Assembly (NCBI RefSeq): GCF_037038585.1
Contig: NC_092526.1
Coordinates: forward strand, 38,577,501-38,641,500
DNA length: 64,000 bases
Direction of reading: 5' to 3'
Source: Patagioenas fasciata
Taxonomy: Eukaryota; Chordata; Aves; Columbiformes; Columbidae
Notes under the pieces: generated by a model
Databases searched by the model: none
Told to the model about the DNA's origin: nothing
Seen by the model: the letters and a program-made list of their open reading frames with translations, nothing else
Shown here: one piece after another, positions 49,345-64,000 of the stretch
Layout of the letters: each line of letters starts with the position of its first letter
How positions within the stretch are numbered: position 1 is the stretch's first letter
Translations under genes and position numbers: made by a program

Positions 49345-52300
49345 TGCTTCAGACTCATGTTAAATATATACAATACTAATTATGTACAAAAGTGTGCATG
49401 TTAAAAATTGTCAGGTTACAAACTTGCAAATCCTAGAAAAGTGCAAAATTTTGAAACATCTTCCGCCATGCTGTACAGAAAAAAAATCCATCGTTAGCCA
49501 ATATACACACCCTTAAAACATACTGATTGAAACAAAATAAGACATACAGTATACTCTTAAAGCACCCAGAAGGGAAAAAGATATTGCACAGAAGACTGTC
49601 AGCAAGTTCATTGCAGTGCCTGAAGGCTCATTTTGAAAGTAGATATTTACAACACTCCCCACTACATAACATGTAACTCTTAAAAAAGGCATTTTTTGGC
49701 ATTTAAAAATCCATTTATAATTGCACAATCTGTAAGAATTATCAGAAGATATGGTTAACCGTTGCTGTAAGGCCTTTGTTTCCACTCTCTCATTAGCTTT
49801 AATAAAAATCCATCAAGCAAACTGAGCAGCATCACAGCTTCCACCAAAACACTGACCAATGGGAGGCAGATCTTAACGAGCAGCGTTTCTCTAATCTTAG
49901 ATTAAGCTGCTTCTGCACACTGAAGAGTTGAATTGAACACGTATCGCAAGTTTTCCTTGATGATTTTTTTTCCCTCATGGGTTTCTTCAAGCAATAGCTC
50001 ACAGCTACATATGACTAAAGCAGCACTGTCACGTGCAAGACTAAATTTATTTTTAAAAGTTACTACTTCAAGGCAAAAAATATGGCTCGCCCAAGAGGAA
50101 AATACTGACTAAGGCAGGAAGCTAAATAAACAAGTGGCCTGTAAATTCAGTTAGGTGTCTGATATATATGGCTGGATGTTTTATATTTCAATCTCAAAAC
50201 ACCTTAGCAGCTTTAAACCATAATCTTTACTGACAATCGTGCTTCTGGGACAGAAGATGTTTTAAAACTGTGTCTGTGCTGAGTATAATCACAGACCTAA
50301 GCTCTTGTCAAACTTCCCAGTCCAGCAGATGAAAATACACACAACTGGATGAACGCTCTCCTGAAGAAAAGCAGTGCAACACCTATTTTATGTGTGCTAT
50401 TTGGGTAAATGGCAACTTAAAAAAACACACACCAGTTTTCTTCCACAGATGCACAGTGAAAAGGTGAATTAAAACCAAAGAGTACCTTTGAATTAACACT
50501 ACAAGCAGTTCCTCACATCTGGGGTGTCCAAGCCTGCCGTAAGATGAACAGCACTCGGCTCAGGCTCTGCACAACATGCTGTGCTGCCCTCAGAGGAGTT
50601 TCTGCATTCAGGCATCTGATGGCTATTTTAAACCGCAGCTTTTCACTAAACCCTCGCTTCCTATGACAGTATGTGCTAACAAGGGCAATCAGTAATAATG
50701 AGAATTTGGCTCCTTGGGATGGAACGAAAGACATCTTCCCAATGTTTCAATCGAGTCTAACATTGGTGTACACTGAACCCAGATGCATATGACTACACAA
50801 AAACTATTTCCCCCAAAGGAGACCGCTAACAAGTGTTGTCTTTACAGCTGGAGCTGACACAGTCTTTTAAACCAAAAAGCACGAAAAGCTCATTCTAGAA
50901 AGCGCTGAAGCACATGCTTGAATTTCCACCCAATTAAATATAACCCTATGTTGTGCTTTCATCTAACAGTATTTATTGTATCAGGCCTTAGGTTCACATT
51001 AGGATATGCATTCATATGTGGTTTTTTTAAATAGATTCCTTGACAGGAAATAAAGTATTCACAGCACGTAGCCTCAGCATCCAAGCTAGCTATCAAGGTG
51101 CCGTTAACGGTGGAACAGAGGTGTCCCTTCAGGTGACAACACAGAGCATGTGTCTACACAGACTCAGTGCAGGAGCAGAAGGGCTGACATCTCTACTGCC
51201 CTCCCCAGCTCTAAAGCTCCCTACCATACCATAATTCCTATAGAGATACACATTTTCAACTAAATACAGATACACAGCAAAAGCTCGGTGAAGCATCTGG
51301 CTGCTGTGCATTTGTTTTTTAATGATTTTGTTAACTGAGATTGGGAAAGACAGAGGAAACACAGAGGAGGGAGCCATGGTATAGGGAAGTGAGCCTTACA
51401 GCTCCCGTTGATGAGGGCACAAGTTAAAAGACCTACCTAATTATTGTGCATTACAAATAAATTCATAATTCCTGCAGACTATCTTAAAGCAGACTGATGT
51501 AGGACTATTATCAGTTCCATACAGAATTTTTACAGTGCAGAAACTCGGTTCTTTGCACTTAAAGGACACAGAAATACAACTTTAAAGAGAATCCTTATGA
51601 AGCAGCCAATTGACTAGACTATTTAAAGCCTGTAAAGACTTTGAAAAACCTCTTTTGTGATAACATTCATGATCTAGGGTATATCAGTGGGAAAAAAAGC
51701 TTGTTTCTATCAATGTTGCAAATTAGCAAAGCAACTTTAATGTGTGTGTTACTGCCTTTTTTTCTTTTTAAAATGAAACAGGCTTCCTAAAACCTGGTTT
51801 CCACAATGTGTATTAACCATCAAGAGAAGTGCAGTTAGTTTAAGATTGGGAATATTATTTTTTTGGTGGTGGTGTTAAGATACATGGATAATAGAAAAGC
51901 TGGTTTTTAGATATCCTATTAGTGAGTATTAGATAACAAGTAAATTGATATAGAATAATTCGCTGAAGTCAGATGCTAACTTGAACAGCAAATATTCCGC
52001 TTTCTGAATGCTCGTCTAGTAGACAAACTGCACAGACTAGATAAGATTCTTCACTATAGTTGAAAAGACAACTAAAATACTACCAAGAATTACAAGTGAA
52101 TTGATAAAGAGAAATTTAACAAACATTTTACTTGAAATAAAGGAGAGATAGATGTCTTCTAAATATCATCCTTTGGTATGCAAGTTCAGAACCGTGCTAG
52201 GGAGAAGTGACTCAATGCTGCAAGCTACTTGTTCTCATCTATATGCAGCTATGAAAAGAGTCAGTTTGCAGTTTCTTTTAGATATCCATATTTACACTCC

Positions 52301-55300
52301 TACTTGCTCAGCTTTGAATGTAAGCGTATCTTAAACTTTTATAAATATCATTAGGGTTGTTCCAAAAAGTAAAAGTAAGAAGACACCACCAAGAAGATCT
52401 TGACAAGTGTAGTGTTAGGAAACAACTGTCGCTTCAGGCTATTTTATTCTGAATTCCTAATCAGAACGCTCTCATCTCACAGCTTTAATTTTTACACTTA
52501 AATAAATCTTGTTTCAAAAGCAAAGGAAAAATCTTATTTCACCAATACTACAAGAAAAACAATGTGATCCTAAGCTTTACTGACTTGAGGAAATCAAAGA
52601 ATTATGAAAGTCAGTTCACTAATTCACAGTGCACTGCATAACAGACTGCAATTCAACCAACATGAACAGTTGATCAGAAAAATTACTTTCTACTTTTAAA
52701 AAGACTTACACAAATACACTAAAACTGAAAGAAACAACACACCAGCTCATGCTCACATTTACCACCTTTATCTTTTAGTTAGAGCTGGGTTTAGATAAAA
52801 GCAAAGTGCAGACCTTCAAACCTACAGGGGTCTTTCCAGAGAGGCTCTGGCAAGAGCTGGTGTGCACCTCCTGTCCTCGAGGACCAGGTAACAGATCAAA
52901 AGGCAACGGCTGTTGCTGCTGTGCGCAGAGCACAAGGCAGCTCCAAGCTCACCTGTCCCTTCCTCATTCTGCTGCTTCGTGCAGAGCACAAACCAGGCTC
53001 AAGTCTGAGCCTGAGAACTCTCCACATTCAAACCTGTCCCAGATATTTGTGAAGATCACCTAATGCTTGTGATGCACATACCTAAACCACTGTAGGACAC
53101 TTTCAAACTCGCTCTGTGCAAGTCACAAAAAACCCCCGATGCTCTCACCAAACCTGCCCCCTCAGTTTTTCCACTTGATTCTACCAGTCTGAAACATCAT
53201 CATTTCCTGCCCCCTTCCCCTGCAAGTAAACACTTAAACTCATCTACGTGTTTAAACAGAACATATATGCATTCTTCTAAAAACCACCAACTCAATGCCC
53301 CAAATATCCCATAATACAGGAAAATCTCAGAGCTGAACTGAAATTCTTCTCAACTGCTCCCAAAAGAGCTTCCCTGAAATTCTTTCTTCATGAAATCAAA
53401 ATGGACAGACATACATCACATTCTCATATACACACTTAATACTTCCATAGTATCCTTAGTATTCTCACTGGATAGGTAATTGATTAAAAATAGTATTTTT
53501 CACTTCTCTATAGCTTATTTGAAAATACGGGATGTGGGTTTTTTTACGTACATCGAGCCTCAAAATAACCACACCACTCTATTTCTTGAAACTTAATGCT
53601 CTCTTGTCAAGTGACTCAGGGAAATAATTCTTATTTTCTCCTATCTTTCCAGACAATCCAGTCTCTCACAGTGATTAATCAGAATATTGCAACTATCATA
53701 GACCCCACTTGCTCACTAGTCTGATTTATTACCTCATTTAGAAAAGCTAAGCAGCAGCAGCAATGCAACTTACTTTACACAGCACAGTAATCAGTCATTA
53801 AGAGGGATTTCTTTTTTCCAGTAAAGAACTTGAGGAGGAGAAAACAGTTTGAATGAGACTAACAGAACTTGGGAAGGTTCTCCTTTTGCTGGGTAAGGAG
53901 GTATTGCTGTTTCTACACAGTTAATAAATATTGTGCTAAAAGTTAATGAAATGAGATTATACACTATGGAGTTCCGCAGGTAGTTCAACAGCTCCCCAGA
54001 CACAGGGAGTATCTGATAACATTTATAGGAGATACAACACACATTCATTTCCATAAATAAATAAAAATGACAAGAAAAGTGATGGTAGGGGGAAGAAAGT
54101 AATAGCCACAAGGGAACATACTAGCCAGCAATCACTTACAGTTTTGTCTTATATCTATATTCCCCTTACCCCATGGTATCTTCTCCTTTTAATAGACATA
54201 CATACATGTATATACATATATACACACAAACATACACACATCTATACACATGCACACATACTTTTGTATGCCGATCCAAAAAGTTCATATTTTTCCCTCA
54301 GTACTAGGGTTTTATAACAGTATGGGGTTTATCACTGTAATCAACATTATAAAAATGTCAGAATGACAGGGAAATACACACCCTTCTATCACTATGTATT
54401 GCTAAACCAAAAAAACCCACCAGTAATGGCTTCTCCAAAATACAGCATAAAATCCATAGCTGTTTTGGTGGATATAGTGCACATAAGGATCTGATATTTT
54501 CTTTTCCCAGGTCTTAAACACATCTTGAAAATGGATACGTTATCTGTTGCCCTGCTTTGTTTTACAGAAAAAAATATGGCTAACAACTAGTTTGCTGAAC
54601 ATCAGGCCAAGAAACAAAAAGGTGCCATTTAACTAAATTGTGCTGCAATGTTGTTGAAATGATTTTGCAGTGGAAATGCATCTTTTGTTGGTACAAGTTG
54701 CCTTACTAACAAAGCAGATTGATCTTTGACCAATATAGATACTGATTCTCACTCTGTATTTTTTCAAGATATTAAATATATTACGGTATTTCTTGATGTA
54801 TTTCTTAGTCTACTTAACAATATAAATAATTTTCAGCAGCAAGTATCTCCTACCTCCTTTAGCTCCTTTACCACCTTCAACTCCTTTGAAGTTATTCATG
54901 TCTGTGCTTTAACCAATTTCTGATACTCAAGTAGTGCAACACAGGTGTTCCTTGCAGAACAGCCTAAGACTGGAGCTACAAAAAAGACAGCAATAGCCAT
55001 TTACAGGAACAAATTGCAATAAGTTGTTCATTGGGCTAAAAACATATTGAAAAGGTTGTAACTGTCACCTATCTCAATTCTGAATCTGACCACTGCAACT
55101 GCCAGAATTTTAATTTACTGCTGGGGAATTACAATGCTGTCAAAGCAAAGCCAAATACCCTCTTTGTGATCAAGGAACATCTGGCCCTATGCAGCTTTAA
55201 ATCAAATGCTACTTATCTTAAATTCAATTAGCAAGCTTGGGTTTGGAGGTTTGGGTGTCTTTGTTTTTGTTTTATTTTCTTTCATTTTTTTCTAAAACAC

Positions 55301-55530
55301 AGTTATAGCAGCCATTTAGAGAGGGATTGTGCTGTGAGCAAGTCAACACCGTTAAGGAAAAATATGCAAGCAAGCTAACTTGCATGAGTACATATGCTTA
55401 TTACTGTACCTCTACCATTGGTTCATCTTCAACAGATTTAAGAATCAAGCCCCTGAAAGTTGAGATACACATTTAAAGTGACCAAAAGATTAGACATGTT
55501 TCTGGAATCCACAAGAGAAGGTAGCAGCAA
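49345..55530 (-). other. NBEAL1: Probable long NBEAL1 3' UTR / downstream region
   Basis: 6.2 kb of AT-rich sequence without recognisable transposons, in contrast to other non-coding parts of the window. It contains a TA/CA-rich simple repeat at about 54195-54265. Its clean composition and the AATAAA at the far end fit a long 3' UTR, but no sequence feature proves transcription. No coding exon was recognised. Confidence 0.45.
54195..54265. repeat. TA/CA-rich simple repeat
   Basis: Alternating ACATACAT, TATATACATATATACACAC and CACACATAC runs. Confidence 0.8.

Positions 55531-64000
<8,470 letters not shown>

Overview
This window is nuclear vertebrate DNA, most probably from a bird and probably a neoavian one. 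The support is: compact multi-exon genes with GT-AG introns, CpG-island promoters, 5'-truncated CR1 LINEs, and an avian-type ERVL solo LTR. The gene order (NBEAL1, an alpha-aspartyl dipeptidase, CYP20A1, ABI2) matches the human 2q33 block NBEAL1-CYP20A1-ABI2 as I remember it, with one extra gene that mammals lack. The species assignment is inference; the genes are read from spliced exons.

Layout. 1-12191 is the beginning (5' part) of the first intron of ABI2, which lies on the minus strand; it holds a complete solo LTR, an internally deleted sister LTR, a CR1 3' end and two small tandem duplications. ABI2 coding exon 1 is at 12192-12308 inside a CpG-island promoter. 12661-27527 is intergenic, with a CR1 tail and a 266-bp mariner-like non-autonomous element. 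27528-40993 is the complete 13-exon CYP20A1 gene (minus strand, 463 codons plus stop), in which one intron has a GC rather than a GT donor. Its start codon lies only 74 bp from the start codon of the next gene, which runs the opposite way, so the two share a bidirectional CpG-island promoter.

41068-48906 is a complete 8-exon, 246-residue alpha-aspartyl dipeptidase (peptidase E family, S51) on the plus strand with an intact Ser-Asp-His triad. Its intron 6 contains a second mariner-like fragment and a roughly 1.2-kb antisense solo LTR. 49007 to about 55530 holds its polyadenylation signals and, converging on them, the probable long 3' UTR of NBEAL1. 55531-64000 carries the last seven coding exons of NBEAL1 (minus strand), encoding the end of its WD40 domain and the C-terminal tail; the seventh is cut by the window edge. 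A CR1 LINE sits in one NBEAL1 intron.

The genes do not form a pathway. NBEAL1 is a BEACH-WD40 trafficking protein, CYP20A1 an orphan P450, ABI2 a WAVE actin-regulatory subunit, and the dipeptidase a cytosolic enzyme. I found no convincing new system. The most useful observations are the intact dipeptidase with its shared promoter, the GC-AG intron, a 25-bp inversion inside the solo LTR, and the small mariner-like family whose internal 18-bp array resembles its own terminal repeat.
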